A stretch of 64,000 nt of DNA from Nitrosomonas sp. sh817 (GCF_030908545.1 NZ_CP133083.1:2675691-2739690); one strand, 5' to 3'; counted from the stretch's first letter, positions 48,268 through 58,465 are shown. Made by a program: numbers and translations. Notes: generated from the sequence alone by a model not told the origin.

Positions 48268-48618
48268 AACCATACATCTTGAAAACTTTCACACCAGAAA
48301 ATCCGGTACAACGCCCGGTAATTCTTTGAATCCAAAACACAGTTCTTCGCTTCATTCCAAGGTTTGAGCGGATATTTTATGTAAGCCGCACGTCGCTTTG
48401 TGTTGTATTGCTTTGCACCGAACCGTCGCAGATCATCATTCAAAAATACCTAATATCAAGGGATTATCCAAAATCACTCAATCGTCAATAGTCACATCGG
48501 ACTATTGTCCGGTTCCGGGCGCCTCGCGCATGCTATGCCGCGAGTGGATCTGCCATTCTGATTTTCTGTCAAGAAAAAAGATTTAATTCCAATCAACAAC
48601 AAACAAAGGGAAATAACA
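48268..48618. other. Leader region with hairpins upstream of a PEP-CTERM gene
   Basis: 350 bases. Near 48498-48511 is CGGAC-TATT-GTCCG; at 48523-48544 is a strong hairpin CTCGCG-CATGCTATGC-CGCGAG. No T run follows, so it is not a classic terminator; it could be part of a leader RNA or an operator. Otherwise nothing. Confidence 0.4.
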
Positions 48619-49424
48619 ATGAAACAATTGATTAAGAACGTATTGACGGTATTGATCCTGGGAACGGGGATCGCCTCGGCACCCGCCATGGCCCACTTCT
48701 TCCCGAAGATTCTAGGCACATTTGATGGAACATCGGGTGCAACGGCAACGCTCACGGCCAGTGTCCGGGGTAATTACGGCTGGATCGACGGTACCGATGG
48801 CGATTGGGGCGATACGCATAGAGTGGTCGCTTATCAATTCACATTGACCAATGCCGCAGAAGTTCAGCTTTCATTCCAGCAAGCAGTCGCCTTTGGCGGG
48901 CGCAATGGACTGACCCCCGGATTTTCGCTCCACGGGGGCCATGTGCACGATCCGTTCACGACCCCTGGCGGTCCGGATCACGACTTCTCGGATAGTTCTA
49001 CCACGCTGCGTAACATCGATAGCGGCGGCGCCTTCACTGAGGGTTCATTTAGAGCATTGACCGACTGGCGGGTCACTAACGAAGCGCCGCTTCATGAACT
49101 CTCACCGAGCTTTTTCACCTACATCGGCCATGCTTACGATGGCGTTCAGGACTATGGCACAGGGGTCATTCCCGGGGGGATAACTTGCTGGACAATAGGG
49201 TCACGCAAAGTTTTCATCTAGCAGCGGGCGATTACACCGCTTTCGTCGGTGGAAGTAATTATGCCAATCAACTCGTAGCCCTAAGGGACTATGGGGTCAG
49301 CGGCACCATCACGGTCATTTCTGCGGTTCCCGAACCGGAAACCTACGCCATGCTGCTTGCAGGCTTGGGTTTGGTTGGCGCGATGACTCGCCGGAGAAAA
49401 ATGGCTAACGCGGTTAACGGTTAA
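48619..49424 (+). pseudogene. PEP-CTERM gene with a frameshift in a G tract
   Basis: Reading from ATG 48619 gives an exported protein (signal ends PAMA, then a beta-rich region with GWIDGTDGDWGDTHRV) that runs out of frame at 49174-49179, six G in CCCGGGGGGATA. One extra G would restore GVIPGGDNLLDN, continuing in the frame of 49185-49424 to AVPEPETYAMLLAGLGLVG and a basic tail, the PEP-CTERM signal. The full product would be about 268 residues. In this sequence the reading stops at 49221 after a few wrong residues. It could be a phase-variable gene, a recent mutation or a read error. Confidence 0.85.
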
Positions 49425-49501
49425 ACCACTCCCGCTTTTTCCTTTTCACTTAACGTAAAAACAGATGACACCATCCGCTCTAATTTTATACAGAGAACGA
49501 T

Positions 49502-50659
49502 ATGAAATCTAAGACTATTCAATATTTAAACGTGAAGCTGGCCGGTTTAGCGGCAGTGGGTATCCTATTTCTGGCTGCCAGCCAGGCCAACGCGACCAGT
49601 TATGCCTTCCATGATCTCGGCACCGCAGGCGGATCTTGGTCATTTGCTCTGGCTATCAATAATGCCGGACAAATCACTGGCGGCAACAGCCGCGGAACCC
49701 CGACCCGGGACGATGGGGAAATCCTGACGATCTGGCATGGCACCACCATGACAACCAACACCACCTATGGCATGGACAGCCGCGGCTGGAGTATCAACGC
49801 TTCGGGAGAGATTGCCGGTGCTTTTGCTGACCGGGGTTTCTGGTTTTTTGCTTCGACCTGGGATGCCAGTGGCGTCCGGACCGATCTGGAAGATTTAGCA
49901 GGGCGTAAAGATGACTTCTGGAGCGTGGGGCAAAGCATCAACGATCTCGGGCAAATCGTCGGCGCCGCGGTGGCCGCTGATGCGAACTCCTACAAGCCAT
50001 TGCTCTGGGATAACAGTACGACACCTACGGTACTGGACACGCTCGGTGGACAAACCGGTGAAGCCCTTGGGATCAACAATGCCGGATTCGCCGTGGGAAA
50101 TAGCTTCACCAGCGGTGATACCGAAAGCCATGCAACGCTCTGGGACATCAACAGCGGCACAGTCACCGATCTGGGCACATTGGGCGGCATCGACAGCAAT
50201 GCATTGGCGATCAACCAAGCCGGGCAAATTGCCGGCTGGAGTTATCTCCCAGGCGATCTCGAACAGCATGCGACATTCTGGGATGGTTCCACGATGATTG
50301 ACTTGGGCACTTTGGGTGGCACCAACAGCCAAGCGCTGGCGCTTAACATCTCGGGGCACGTTGTCGGCTGGAGTGAATTGGCCGATGGTTCTCAGCATGC
50401 AACACTGTGGGACGGTACGACGCTGATCGACTTAAACAGCTTTCTCGATCCAGCATTGGTCAGCGCCGGTTGGGTGTTGAAAGAAGCGGCCGGTATTAAC
50501 GATCATGGCGCGATTGTGGGCACCGTCATCAATCCACTCTTGGGAATCAACGACGGCCACGCTTTCTTGCTATCCCCGGTACCGGAACCGGAAACCTACG
50601 CCATGTTGTTGGCCGGATTACTGTTATTAGGCACTATGTATCGACGCAAACTGACCTGA
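49502..50659 (+). CDS. HAF-repeat PEP-CTERM protein
   Basis: 385 residues, exported (signal ends QANA). The body is a series of about eight HAF-type repeats, each of about 40-45 residues with INxxGQIxG and TxLGTLGG-like steps (for example DLGTLGGIDSNALAINQAGQIAG). The C-terminus reads PVPEPETYAMLLAGLLLLG then YRRK, a PEP-CTERM signal. Such repeats are thought to form beta-propeller-like surfaces. It sits 77 bases after the frameshifted PEP-CTERM gene and may share its transcript. Confidence 0.9.
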   Translation: MKSKTIQYLNVKLAGLAAVGILFLAASQANATSYAFHDLGTAGGSWSFALAINNAGQITGGNSRGTPTRDDGEILTIWHGTTMTTNTTYGMDSRGWSINASGEIAGAFADRGFWFFASTWDASGVRTDLEDLAGRKDDFWSVGQSINDLGQIVGAAVAADANSYKPLLWDNSTTPTVLDTLGGQTGEALGINNAGFAVGNSFTSGDTESHATLWDINSGTVTDLGTLGGIDSNALAINQAGQIAGWSYLPGDLEQHATFWDGSTMIDLGTLGGTNSQALALNISGHVVGWSELADGSQHATLWDGTTLIDLNSFLDPALVSAGWVLKEAAGINDHGAIVGTVINPLLGINDGHAFLLSPVPEPETYAMLLAGLLLLGTMYRRKLT

Positions 50660-50681
50660 CAAAATTGCTGTTAATCTTCCT

Positions 50682-50717
50682 GAACTGTGGAGCGGATAGT
50701 TATCCGTTCCACAGTTC
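50682..50717. terminator. Long hairpin after the HAF-repeat gene
   Basis: GAACTGTGGA-G-CGGAT, loop AGTT, then ATCCG-T-TCCACAGTTC: a 16-base stem with one G-U. There is no T run on either side, so it may stop transcription through a factor or stabilise mRNA ends. Confidence 0.6.
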
Positions 50718-50933
50718 AAAACAACGTTCCATCCATCGTCACTGTTTCTCCTCATCGGGATTGAGCCAAGCCACACACCCTGATCCAAAAAGACCTTGTT
50801 TTACCGGTCTTATCCTGTCTTTAATCATCCCTTCCAACAGTTAAGCTATCGTCGTACCCGGTAAAAACGGGCGTCGAATGTCATTGATTAGCAATCTGAA
50901 TTAAGCAAGACAAGCGGTACACTGGAGGAAGCG

Positions 50934-53042
50934 ATGGAAAGCAATTTTTCTAAATTTGGGCTCACAACCGGATTGGTGGCGATCAGCAAAAAACTACCTG
51001 CGATTACCATCCCTACGAAAAAATACATTCCAAAGCAGCTTTTGCCGCTCAATCATTATTGGATGCTGGGCGGCTCTGTGATTATTCTGACTTTACTGTT
51101 GATCGTCACGCTTATTATCGGCTTGCAGCAAGCCCGACATTCCGGTGCCCAACCCGAGCTCGTTTCGCAACTAAAAGTTCAGCATTTACAACTGGTCAAA
51201 ACCGCGCAGCAGGTGCTGACAGGCAACGACTCCGCTTTTTCGCAACTGCAAGACCAGCAGCAGCAATTCAATCAGGTTGTCAACTTGCTGATCGCAGGCG
51301 GCGTATCCCGGAACGGCAATGTGATTGCCGCTGCAGACGATCCATTATCGCCGGGTTTAGATGCATTTCTGAAAAACTGGCAACAGGATGATCAAAGAAT
51401 ACAAGCGATCCTGAACCGGAAAGAATCGCTGCTGAAACTCCATCACAGCACCAAAGCAATACAAATCACCAACAGCCAGTTACGCCGGCGTACTGAAGAA
51501 ATCATCAGCCGCTTGTTGCAAATCGGCAATATGCCGCAAGAAATCCGGGCGATCGAAGCCATCCGGATGCATGCGCGTGACGTCGCCAGGAATGTGAAAG
51601 CGATGCTGCCGGTCGAATTGACAGTGACGGAACTGTCGACGCAATTGAACCGGGATCAAGCGCAGATTTCAGCGCTCATGCAAGTGTTAAGCCTGGGCGC
51701 TAACGGCTTAGGCGCTGCTTCCAGCAAAGATGAAGCGATCCAGGATCTGTTGTCGCATTTGTATGCATCGCTGCGTAAATTTGACGATCATTTGCGTATC
51801 ATCCAGCAAGAAATCCCGGCAGCGGTATCGATTCAGTCTGCAATCGGCGAAATTTCCAGCCATAGCGATAGCATGCTGGACACGACAACCGCGCTGGAAA
51901 ACGATATACGCGCGCAAGTGACGCGCTCGGCGTCACTGTTCAACTGGCTGATGCTGCTCTTGGCCGCATGCATCGGTCTGGCATTGATCTTTTTTATCCG
52001 CGCCATGCGCCGCAATGCGCAGCACCAAGATCTCTCGAGCAGAAATGAAGTGGCGAAAACACAAAAAGCCATGGTAAAACTGCTCGACGATATGAAAAAA
52101 ATCGCAGACGGCGATCTGACCGTCCGCACCGATATCACCAACCCGACAACCGGCGCTATCGCGGATGCCATCAATTGCACGATTGAAGAACTGCACACGC
52201 TGGTGGAACAAGTCAACCAGGCCAGCAGGCTGGTGGTGAAATCATCCGGCCAGGCGCAGCAGGTTTCTTCAGGGCTATTGGCGGCAGCACAGCAACAAAC
52301 GGCTAAAATCGAGCAAACCACCATCGCGGTTTTAGGCATGACCGACTCAATCGGCGAGATCTCGGACATGGCGACGGAATCCGCCAAAGTCGCCAAACAG
52401 TCTTTGGCTGCCGCGGAAAAGGGAACTTTGGCCGTGCGCGAATCGATCGCCGGCATGAATGAAATCCGCAGTTATATTCAGGATACCTCCAAACGTATCA
52501 AACGCTTAGGCGAAAGTTCGCAGGAGATTGGCGAAATCGTTGCACTAATCACCGATATCACTGATCAGACCAATGTGCTGGCATTGAACGCCGCGTTGCA
52601 GGCAACCGCTGCGGGTGAAGCCGGGCAAGGATTCACCGTCATCGCGCAAGAAGTCCAGCGCCTGGCCGAACGATCCGCGGAAGCCAGCAAGCAAATCAGC
52701 GAACTGATCGCCACGATTCAGGGCGATACTCAAGATGCCATTACCGCGATGGAGAGAAGTACGCTGGGCGTGGCCAAAGGCACAAAACGTTCCGACGCTG
52801 CCGGCCGTGCTCTGGAAGAAATCGAGAAGGTCTCAACGCAACTCGCGCAACTCGTGACCAGCATTTTTGAGGTCACCAGCACGCAAACACGGGCTGCGCA
52901 CAAGGTGGTTGCCAACATGGAAGAAATTCTTCATATTACCCGGCAAAACACCGAAGGAACCTTGAAAACCACCGGATCCATCAAGCAAATAACCGGCTTC
53001 GCATCCGAGCTGAAAGCGTCGGTCTCCAACTTTAAGGTGTGA
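50934..53042 (+). CDS. pilJ: Type IV pilus chemoreceptor PilJ
   Basis: Methyl-accepting chemotaxis-type protein of the pilus Chp system. First helix near residues 41-64, periplasmic helical region of about 265 residues, second helix near 333-355, a HAMP-like linker, then the signalling domain with DQTNVLALNAALQATAAGEAGQGFTV and a helical bundle to 702. The hairpin sequence LNAALQATAAGEAG differs from the usual LNAAIEAARAGEQG in the way PilJ proteins do. GGAGG precedes ATG 50934. chpA follows after 39 bases. Confidence 0.92.
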   Translation: MESNFSKFGLTTGLVAISKKLPAITIPTKKYIPKQLLPLNHYWMLGGSVIILTLLLIVTLIIGLQQARHSGAQPELVSQLKVQHLQLVKTAQQVLTGNDSAFSQLQDQQQQFNQVVNLLIAGGVSRNGNVIAAADDPLSPGLDAFLKNWQQDDQRIQAILNRKESLLKLHHSTKAIQITNSQLRRRTEEIISRLLQIGNMPQEIRAIEAIRMHARDVARNVKAMLPVELTVTELSTQLNRDQAQISALMQVLSLGANGLGAASSKDEAIQDLLSHLYASLRKFDDHLRIIQQEIPAAVSIQSAIGEISSHSDSMLDTTTALENDIRAQVTRSASLFNWLMLLLAACIGLALIFFIRAMRRNAQHQDLSSRNEVAKTQKAMVKLLDDMKKIADGDLTVRTDITNPTTGAIADAINCTIEELHTLVEQVNQASRLVVKSSGQAQQVSSGLLAAAQQQTAKIEQTTIAVLGMTDSIGEISDMATESAKVAKQSLAAAEKGTLAVRESIAGMNEIRSYIQDTSKRIKRLGESSQEIGEIVALITDITDQTNVLALNAALQATAAGEAGQGFTVIAQEVQRLAERSAEASKQISELIATIQGDTQDAITAMERSTLGVAKGTKRSDAAGRALEEIEKVSTQLAQLVTSIFEVTSTQTRAAHKVVANMEEILHITRQNTEGTLKTTGSIKQITGFASELKASVSNFKV

Positions 53043-53081
53043 TGCTATTGTGATCTCAACAAGAATTGACGGTACTGAATA

Positions 53082-56000
53082 ATGAGTGCTCAACCGAAAC
53101 TGAATATTGCTTCAATCATCGGCATCAAGGATGGGATCTATCAAGTCTTCGCTTTGATGGATCAGAATCTGGACGTGTATAGCAAACATCCCGAGAACGA
53201 TAAATTCATCAAGGATTGCCGCAACTATATCCATCAGTTGGACGGGTTACTGGAAATGCTGAATTTAACAAGCACCGCCGTCGTCACCGAGAAAATGGAA
53301 CAACTGGTCGATGCGCTTATTTTCAAGAAAATCGAACCCAGTCCGGCAATTTTCGATGCGTTGAAACAAGCCACCAAGGCATTGTTATTCTATCTGAACG
53401 AGCTGATCGACGGCGCCGAAGAAAATGCCTTGCGGCTGTTTCCGGTCTACCGTGAATTAATGCAGGTTTACGGTTATCAAAATGCGCCCGGAAGCGATTT
53501 ATTTTTTCCAAGACTAACTGGAAATCCGGCTTTAAAGCCCGAAGCAGCGCAGTTAGACGCTACGGCCGCCAGGGTTCTGGCTAAAAAATTGGCGGCTGAT
53601 TTTCAGGCAGGTTTGCTGAAATGGCTGCGCGGCCCCTCCAATCAAAACGGTTTGCAGCAAATGATTGCCGCCGTTGGTGCCATCGAAGAATTTCCGGGAA
53701 CAGCCGAGCAGCGTTCATTTTGGTGGGTTGCCGGCGGTTTTCTGGAAAGCTTGATGCCGCTCGAAGCCAGCCGGATCGATTTACCGGTGCGCCGCTTGTG
53801 CGGCAAAATCGAACAGACGATCCGCCATTTGGCGGCAGACACGATTAGCGATACTCCCGTGTTGTTGCGTGAATTGTTGTATTTCATCTCCCAAAGCGAA
53901 TCGGCCGGACAGCGTGCCAGCGACATCAAGCAATGCTATACCTGGCCCGGCCAAAATGGCGATAGCGCGCGGACTTTTGAAGAAACGGAAACTTTAAATC
54001 CGATTCTCGAAAGGCTGCGCAGCACGCTGATGCAAACCAACGATATCTGGCGTGAATTCTGCGCCGGACAAGAAAGCAGCTTACCGCCGCTGCTGGAATA
54101 TATCGACTGGCTGGGGCACCAAGCCAAGCAAACAAACTGCGCGCCATTGGTCAAATTGATCGACGCCATCGGCAATACTGTCGCTTATCTGCACGCGCAA
54201 CCGCAGGATATGAACGAAGAATTGGCGATGGAAATGGCCACCGCGCTGCTGCTGATCGAGAGCATCATCGACGATTTCGACAAATTGTCGCCCGACTTGC
54301 CGCGTCAGGTAGACGTGCTGACGTCACGTCTGATCGGAATCACCGCCGGCGATATCGGCATCCACGAGTTACCTGCGGCGCCGACATTCAATACGATCGC
54401 CAGCAAAACTCAGGAAACCGATATTCAAACCCAGGTCGCGCAAGAAATTCTGGCGAATCTGAATCAAATCGAAAGCATTCTGGATAAATTCTTTTTCGAA
54501 CCGTCCAAGCGCTCGGAATTGTCCTTGCTGCCTGAATTCTTCAAGCAAATATCCGGCGCGCTGATCATGCTCAATCTGGAACGCGCCAATACCTTATTGA
54601 ACCACTGCCAGAGTTTGGTCAATAAGTTGCTTAGCCCGCAATATCAAATCATCGAAGCCGAGCAAATTTTGCTGGTCGATGGTTTAAGCAGTCTCAGCTT
54701 TTTTATCGAAGCGAGCAAAAGCGGTCAACCCGACAGCGGTCAAATCATCGAGGAAGCGCTGGCATTATTCCGCATCAAACCGGTGCTGACCGGTTCAATG
54801 CCACCCGCGAAAACCATGGCAGACGCCCCCGTCAATACCGCGGAAACGCAACCGGCAACGGTTCAGCCGCCAGAAACGCGGCGTGATCCGGAGTTACTCG
54901 AAATTTTCCTCGAAGAAGCGGAGGAAGTGCTGGCTGAAATCGCCGATGCGCTGCAACAGTGCCGTGTCAACGCAACCGATGCCGATGCATTGCGCAATTT
55001 GCGGCGCGGATTTCATACGCTCAAAGGCAGTGGCCGCATGGTCCAGCTCGAAGCAATGAGCGACGCCGCCTGGAAAGTGGAACAGGTATTGAATGACTGG
55101 CTGCATGCAAAAAAACCGGCTCCTCAGCGATTCATTGATTTCATCGGCGATGCGCATCAGGCCTATTCCGGCTGGTGCCGTAACCTGCGCCAGCAGAGTG
55201 CCGCCGAGGTTGATGCCGGCGCGTTATTGCTCGAAGCGCAAGCACTGTTAACTGAGTTGACAACACCGCAGCCATCGCAGACGGAAACCCGAACGCCGGA
55301 TTCCCGCGCCGCAGCCGCTCAAACTTACGTTAGCGATGCAATTGAGGCTCATCCGGAAACGTCGCAAGCATCGGCATCGCCGGTTCCAGCCGCTGTCGAA
55401 ACACCGCCGCTGGCTGTCGATTCGCTCAATCCGGAATTGATTCAAACATTCCTTGAAGAAACGCATGAGCTGATTCCTCAAATCGGCGGCAAGCTGCGCG
55501 CTTGGCGCATGTTACCGCAAGACGAGGATATCCACCGGGCCATGCTGCGATTGTTGCATACCCTGAAAGGCAGCGCCCGCATGGCTGGCGCTCTGCATCT
55601 TGGTGAATTGCTCCACGCCATGGAAAGCCATGTCGAATCGGCTTTCCGCGAACGCGATATTGCGGATGCCGCGTTAGATCAGTTAGAAAACGAATTTGAC
55701 GCGATCTGCGATCTGATCGAACAACTCCAGAGCCGCGGCACGAATGCCATGACCGCCGCTCAGCAACCGGCGCCGGTAGTGATTTCCGGACCCGTGCAAC
55801 CGCCTGCCGGGAAAACCGAGGCGTTGCATGCCAAAACCATCGTGCGCATCAATTCCGGACTCATTGACCGGCTGGTTAATGACTCCGGCGAAGCCAGCAT
55901 TTTGCGCTCAAAAATCGAAGCGCAATTGAACAACTTCAAACAATCACTGCAAGATCTGGCTGAGAGCACCCACCGGTTGCACGATCAATTGCGCGAAGTC

Positions 56001-57647
56001 GAGATTCAGGCGGAAACACAGATGCAAACGCATCTTGCGCAACAGCAGGACAGCGAACCATCTTCGTTTGATCCGCTCGAATTCGATCGTTTCACCCGTT
56101 TCCAGGAATTGACGCGAATGATGGCTGAAAGCGTCGACGACATTATTACCGCGCAAAAAAGCTTGCGGACCAACCATACCATCGCCGAAGAAGCGGTCGC
56201 GCAACAAGCGGCGGTCAATCGTCAGTTACAGCAATCGCTGTTGCAGATCCGCACGATCCCGTTCAGTAATTACGCCGAACGGTACTATCGGATCGCCCGG
56301 CAAGTCGCGGACGACATGGATAAGAAAGCGCAATTGGATATCCAAGGCCTGGATGTGGAGATTGACCGCAATATCCTGGAGAAAATCAACCCGCCGCTGG
56401 AACACATGCTGCGCAACGCCATCGCGCACGGTATCGAAGCGCCGGCGGAGCGGATACAAGCCGGAAAACCGGAAGCCGGACAGGTGTCGATTCAACTGCA
56501 TCAGGAAAGCAACGAAGTCGTCATCACCGTCAGCGACGATGGCCGCGGCCTTGATTTACCGCGTATCCGCGCCGAAGCGCAACGGCTTGGGTTAATTCAA
56601 CCCGATGAAGCCCTCGATGAAGACAAAATCATCTCGCTGATTTTTAAACAGGGACTTTCAACCACCGATACGATCAGCGATATTGCCGGCCGCGGCATCG
56701 GTCTGGACGTTGTCAAAAATGAGATTTCGCTGCTCGGCGGACGGATCAGCGTCAATTCCTCTCCCGGTCAAGGCACAACTTTCACCATCCACTTACCGCT
56801 GTCGTTGTCAGTCACGCAAACCTTTATGGTCAGAAGCGGTAAACAAAACTATGCCATTCCGGCCTTCATCGTCGAGCATTATCGCGAATTCGATCCGGAA
56901 ACTTTGAACAGACTCTATCAGAGTCATTCGATCGAATTCAATGGCAAGAAATACCAGTTCGCGCACCTGGCGCATCTGCTGGGCGAACCCAGCGCCAGTC
57001 CTGCCGTCAGTCAATCCGGCCCGGTATTGTTTCTGCATAGCGGCACGCAACACCTGGCGATCCAAGTCGATGAACTGGCCGGCGATTGCGAAATTGTCGC
57101 CAAGAGCATCGGCGATCAGCTTGCGCAAGCGCCCGGCGTCGAAGGCGCCACCATTACCGCGGACGGTGAAGTCATTCTGGTGCTGAACCCGGTGAAGCTG
57201 ATGCAACGAAACGATGTGCAGCAAGTTTTCAGCACGCCGATTCCGGAATTCTCAGCCGTTGCGCATAAGAATCCGGTCAAAACACCCACGGTGCTGGTTG
57301 TAGACGACTCCCTGACAGTCCGGAAAGTAACCTGCCGTTTGCTGGAACGCGAAGGCTGCGATGTCTTGATCGCCAAGAATGGCACGGAAGCTGTCAGCAT
57401 CCTGAAAGAAAGCATCCCGGATGTCATGCTGATCGATCTGGAAATGCCTAAAATGAACGGCTTTGAACTCATCAAGAATACCCGGAATAATCCTCGAACA
57501 GCCGCCATTCCGGTCATCATCATTTCGTCGCGCACTGCGGAAAAGCATCAAAAAATCGCTAAAGACTTAGGAGTTAACGTCTTCCTCGGCAAGCCTTACA
57601 AGGAAGAGGAATTGCTCGGCCACTTAGCGGACTTTGTCTCACGATGA
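53082..57647 (+). CDS. chpA: Chemosensory hybrid kinase ChpA/PilL
   Basis: 1521-residue CheA-type kinase controlling twitching and pilus expression. Residues 1-630 hold the FimL-like and degenerate Hpt modules. Two active Hpt domains follow: FHTLKGSGRM (His645) and LHTLKGSARM (His826). The CheA dimer and ATPase region starts about 930, with LRNAIAHGIEAPAERIQ and DGRGLDLPRI, then a CheW-like domain (near 1245-1380) and a C-terminal receiver starting VLVVDDSLTVRKV with phospho-acceptor Asp1452 (MLIDLEMP). Unlike ChpA of Pseudomonas it has fewer Hpt copies. Partner genes pilG, pilH and pilI are not next to it. Confidence 0.93.
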   Translation: MSAQPKLNIASIIGIKDGIYQVFALMDQNLDVYSKHPENDKFIKDCRNYIHQLDGLLEMLNLTSTAVVTEKMEQLVDALIFKKIEPSPAIFDALKQATKALLFYLNELIDGAEENALRLFPVYRELMQVYGYQNAPGSDLFFPRLTGNPALKPEAAQLDATAARVLAKKLAADFQAGLLKWLRGPSNQNGLQQMIAAVGAIEEFPGTAEQRSFWWVAGGFLESLMPLEASRIDLPVRRLCGKIEQTIRHLAADTISDTPVLLRELLYFISQSESAGQRASDIKQCYTWPGQNGDSARTFEETETLNPILERLRSTLMQTNDIWREFCAGQESSLPPLLEYIDWLGHQAKQTNCAPLVKLIDAIGNTVAYLHAQPQDMNEELAMEMATALLLIESIIDDFDKLSPDLPRQVDVLTSRLIGITAGDIGIHELPAAPTFNTIASKTQETDIQTQVAQEILANLNQIESILDKFFFEPSKRSELSLLPEFFKQISGALIMLNLERANTLLNHCQSLVNKLLSPQYQIIEAEQILLVDGLSSLSFFIEASKSGQPDSGQIIEEALALFRIKPVLTGSMPPAKTMADAPVNTAETQPATVQPPETRRDPELLEIFLEEAEEVLAEIADALQQCRVNATDADALRNLRRGFHTLKGSGRMVQLEAMSDAAWKVEQVLNDWLHAKKPAPQRFIDFIGDAHQAYSGWCRNLRQQSAAEVDAGALLLEAQALLTELTTPQPSQTETRTPDSRAAAAQTYVSDAIEAHPETSQASASPVPAAVETPPLAVDSLNPELIQTFLEETHELIPQIGGKLRAWRMLPQDEDIHRAMLRLLHTLKGSARMAGALHLGELLHAMESHVESAFRERDIADAALDQLENEFDAICDLIEQLQSRGTNAMTAAQQPAPVVISGPVQPPAGKTEALHAKTIVRINSGLIDRLVNDSGEASILRSKIEAQLNNFKQSLQDLAESTHRLHDQLREVEIQAETQMQTHLAQQQDSEPSSFDPLEFDRFTRFQELTRMMAESVDDIITAQKSLRTNHTIAEEAVAQQAAVNRQLQQSLLQIRTIPFSNYAERYYRIARQVADDMDKKAQLDIQGLDVEIDRNILEKINPPLEHMLRNAIAHGIEAPAERIQAGKPEAGQVSIQLHQESNEVVITVSDDGRGLDLPRIRAEAQRLGLIQPDEALDEDKIISLIFKQGLSTTDTISDIAGRGIGLDVVKNEISLLGGRISVNSSPGQGTTFTIHLPLSLSVTQTFMVRSGKQNYAIPAFIVEHYREFDPETLNRLYQSHSIEFNGKKYQFAHLAHLLGEPSASPAVSQSGPVLFLHSGTQHLAIQVDELAGDCEIVAKSIGDQLAQAPGVEGATITADGEVILVLNPVKLMQRNDVQQVFSTPIPEFSAVAHKNPVKTPTVLVVDDSLTVRKVTCRLLEREGCDVLIAKNGTEAVSILKESIPDVMLIDLEMPKMNGFELIKNTRNNPRTAAIPVIIISSRTAEKHQKIAKDLGVNVFLGKPYKEEELLGHLADFVSR

Positions 57648-57880
57648 TCTTAAGGACATCTCTAAAATTCAGAGCTGCAAACAAAACAAGGCGATCACAA
57701 AAAATATTGACGCAGCATATGATTGATAGGGCGTTCTATGCTGCATCCACCGGAAAAATTAACTCACACCGGTTTCTCAAGAACCTTTAAAATCTCCTGT
57801 CAAAATCCCAGCCATCAAAGCAACCGGAGTTTGCATGATGGTTCATAAACCGATTCATATCAACGCAAGGAATTTATTTT
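57648..57880. other. Intergenic stretch after chpA
   Basis: 233 bases. No clear terminator, promoter or gene seen. Confidence 0.4.
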
Positions 57881-58387
57881 ATGAAAAAACATTTTTTATC
57901 AATCGCATTAGCCGCGTCGTTAGGTCTATCAGGCGCGCAAACACTACTGGCAGAATCGGTTGCTGTCGATGGCAATAGCATTTTTATCATCGATAACAGC
58001 GTCGATGGTTCTCAAATAGTCGTCAGGAATCTCAACAATGGCCAGCTAAACGCCTGTTTAGCCAATGCCGGCCAAAATCTGCTCGAATTGGGCATCAATA
58101 CCATCGCAACCGATATCCTGATCAAAAACGGTACTGCGGTTGTGACGACTTATAATGATGCCAGCTTGGTAACCGATGTTAAATTGGTCGATGTCACGAG
58201 CTGCCCGATCGTCAGCACCGTTGATCTCAGCGCATGCTACGCCACGGTTGAAGATGACCGGTTACTGATCCCTTGTCTCCAATACGGCGCTAATCTGATT
58301 TCCGTTATCCTGAAGCAACGCGGCAGTTCGATGAATTTCGAATTTGATTCTTATAAGCCCGGCAAAGGCCGCAGACACGACGATTAA
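57881..58387 (+). CDS. Exported protein of unknown function
   Basis: 168 residues. Signal peptide at residues 1-25, ending LLAES or nearby. The mature part is beta-rich (IIDNSVDGSQIVVRNLNNG and similar stretches) with four Cys (NACLAN, TSCPI, SACYA, IPCLQ) that may form two disulfides. The C-terminal KPGKGRRHDD is basic. AAGGAA sits upstream of ATG 57881. Not recognised as any family; no PEP-CTERM signal. Confidence 0.7.
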   Translation: MKKHFLSIALAASLGLSGAQTLLAESVAVDGNSIFIIDNSVDGSQIVVRNLNNGQLNACLANAGQNLLELGINTIATDILIKNGTAVVTTYNDASLVTDVKLVDVTSCPIVSTVDLSACYATVEDDRLLIPCLQYGANLISVILKQRGSSMNFEFDSYKPGKGRRHDD

Positions 58388-58394
58388 TTGTCTT

Positions 58395-58425
58395 AAATGC
58401 CGGCACAAACTTAACCGGCATTTTT
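58395..58425 (+). terminator. Rho-independent terminator after the 57881 gene
   Basis: AAATGCCGG, 11-base loop, CCGGCATTT, then TT. A 9-base stem directly after the stop of the exported-protein gene. Confidence 0.82.
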
Positions 58426-58442
58426 CGTCAAACAGCAGTCTC

Positions 58443-58465
58443 AATGGCAGCTCGAAGCTGCCATT
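58443..58465. repeat. Perfect short inverted repeat
   Basis: AATGGCAGC-TCGAA-GCTGCCATT, a 9-base stem with 5-base loop, 18 bases after the terminator. No T run, so not a terminator itself. Confidence 0.6.
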
